Source: Tannerellaceae bacterium (lineage in GTDB: Bacteria > Bacteroidota > Bacteroidia > Bacteroidales > Tannerellaceae). Taken from it: a stretch of 6,520 nt of DNA. The translations under genes and the position numbers were made by a program. The stretch is taken from positions 1 through 6,520 of the forward strand of contig JAITHO010000191.1 of assembly GCA_031279915.1 (NCBI GenBank), given 5' to 3'. Of the stretch, positions 6,301 through 6,520 are shown piece after piece; the stretch's first letter is position 1; each line of letters starts with the position of its first letter. The notes under the pieces were generated by a model that worked only from the letters and a program-made list of their open reading frames with translations, had not been told where the DNA came from and ran no database searches.

Positions 6301-6319
6301 ATAATACAGCAACCAACTT

Positions 6320-6520
6320 ACCTCCAAAACTTTTTTTTGAGACCTTCCAAAGCTATAATTACCTCCAAAAAAAAGTTTTGAAGCTTTCCAAAGCTATAAT
6401 TACCTCCAAAAAAAAGTTTTGAAGCTTTCCAAAGCTATAATTACCTCCAAAAAAAAGTTTTGAAGATTTCCAAAGCTATAATTACCTCCAAAACTTTTTT
6501 GTGATGCTTTACAAAGCTAT
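6320..6520. repeat. 41-bp tandem repeat array with a core in two orientations, continuing past the window
   Basis: Five head-to-tail units of exactly 41 bp start at 6320, 6361, 6402, 6443 and 6484; the fifth is cut after 37 bases by the window end. Each unit reads ACCTCC, then a 13-bp A/T core, then G and a short imperfect palindrome ending CCAAAGCT (ACAAAGCT in unit 5), then ATAATT. The core is AAAACTTTTTTTT in unit 1 (6326-6338) and its exact reverse complement AAAAAAAAGTTTT in units 2, 3 and 4 (6367-6379, 6408-6420, 6449-6461). Unit 5 returns to the first orientation with one T-to-G change (6490-6502). Units 2 and 3 are identical; unit 4 differs by one base (AGATTT for AGCTTT). In units 2 and 3 AGCTTT-CC-AAAGCT is a perfect 6-bp hairpin arm pair. 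There is no open reading frame of note and no spacer sequence between units. Function unknown; candidates are a protein-binding array, a curved-DNA element or a noncoding minisatellite. Confidence 0.93.

Noticed and set aside
5280..6327. Minus-strand frames opposite the unknown membrane gene
   Set aside because: These are Cys/Arg/Val-rich shadows caused by the extreme C/A bias of the plus strand; the plus-strand frame is coupled to nth and has a sensible membrane anchor.
6320..6520. CRISPR-like array
   Set aside because: The units abut directly with no unique spacers between them, the period is fixed at 41 bp with full-length similarity, and no cas gene is nearby. It is a tandem repeat.
6241..6520. 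Insertion sequence or transposon end
   Set aside because: There is no transposase fragment, no target-site duplication that can be seen, and the inverted repeats belong to the tandem repeat units themselves.

Overview
The window reads as chromosomal DNA of a member of the Bacteroidota, most likely the order Bacteroidales. Support comes from two promoters with the phylum's -7 box TAnnTTTG (one also with a well-spaced -33 TTG), the absence of Shine-Dalgarno sequences before starts, AT-rich leaders, a secreted GH105 glycan hydrolase, a LytTR regulator carried on a membrane anchor, and a PheS with the sequence style I associate with Bacteroidales. The genus cannot be read from this window.

Left part (1-1628, minus strand): a secreted family GH105 unsaturated rhamnogalacturonyl hydrolase is followed after 44 bases by a NarL/LuxR-type response regulator whose C-terminus lies outside the window. 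Middle (1773-3642, plus strand): divergently from the hydrolase lies a four-helix membrane protein ending in a LytTR DNA-binding domain, then, behind its own promoter, a six-helix membrane protein with CX3C pairs and a C-terminal double [4Fe-4S] ferredoxin domain (NapH/CcoG-like). Right part (3705-6240, plus strand): pheS from a clear promoter, then nth (endonuclease III) 11 bases later, then a single-pass membrane protein of unknown function whose start overlaps the nth stop by 4 bases. These three look like one operon.

The last 280 bases (6241-6520) hold no gene. They contain nested inverted repeats of C4A8/T8G4 type, possibly the operon's terminator, and then an exact 41-bp tandem array of five units that runs into the window edge. 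In the array a 13-bp A/T core occurs in one orientation in units 1 and 5 and as its reverse complement in units 2 to 4, while the flanks keep one orientation. This is the most unusual structure here.

A second large-scale signal is a strand-composition switch. The plus strand is strongly G/T-rich across 1773-3642 and becomes increasingly C/A-rich from pheS to the end. The change falls in the short gap before pheS. No defence system, transposase, integrase, CRISPR array, tRNA or rRNA was seen.
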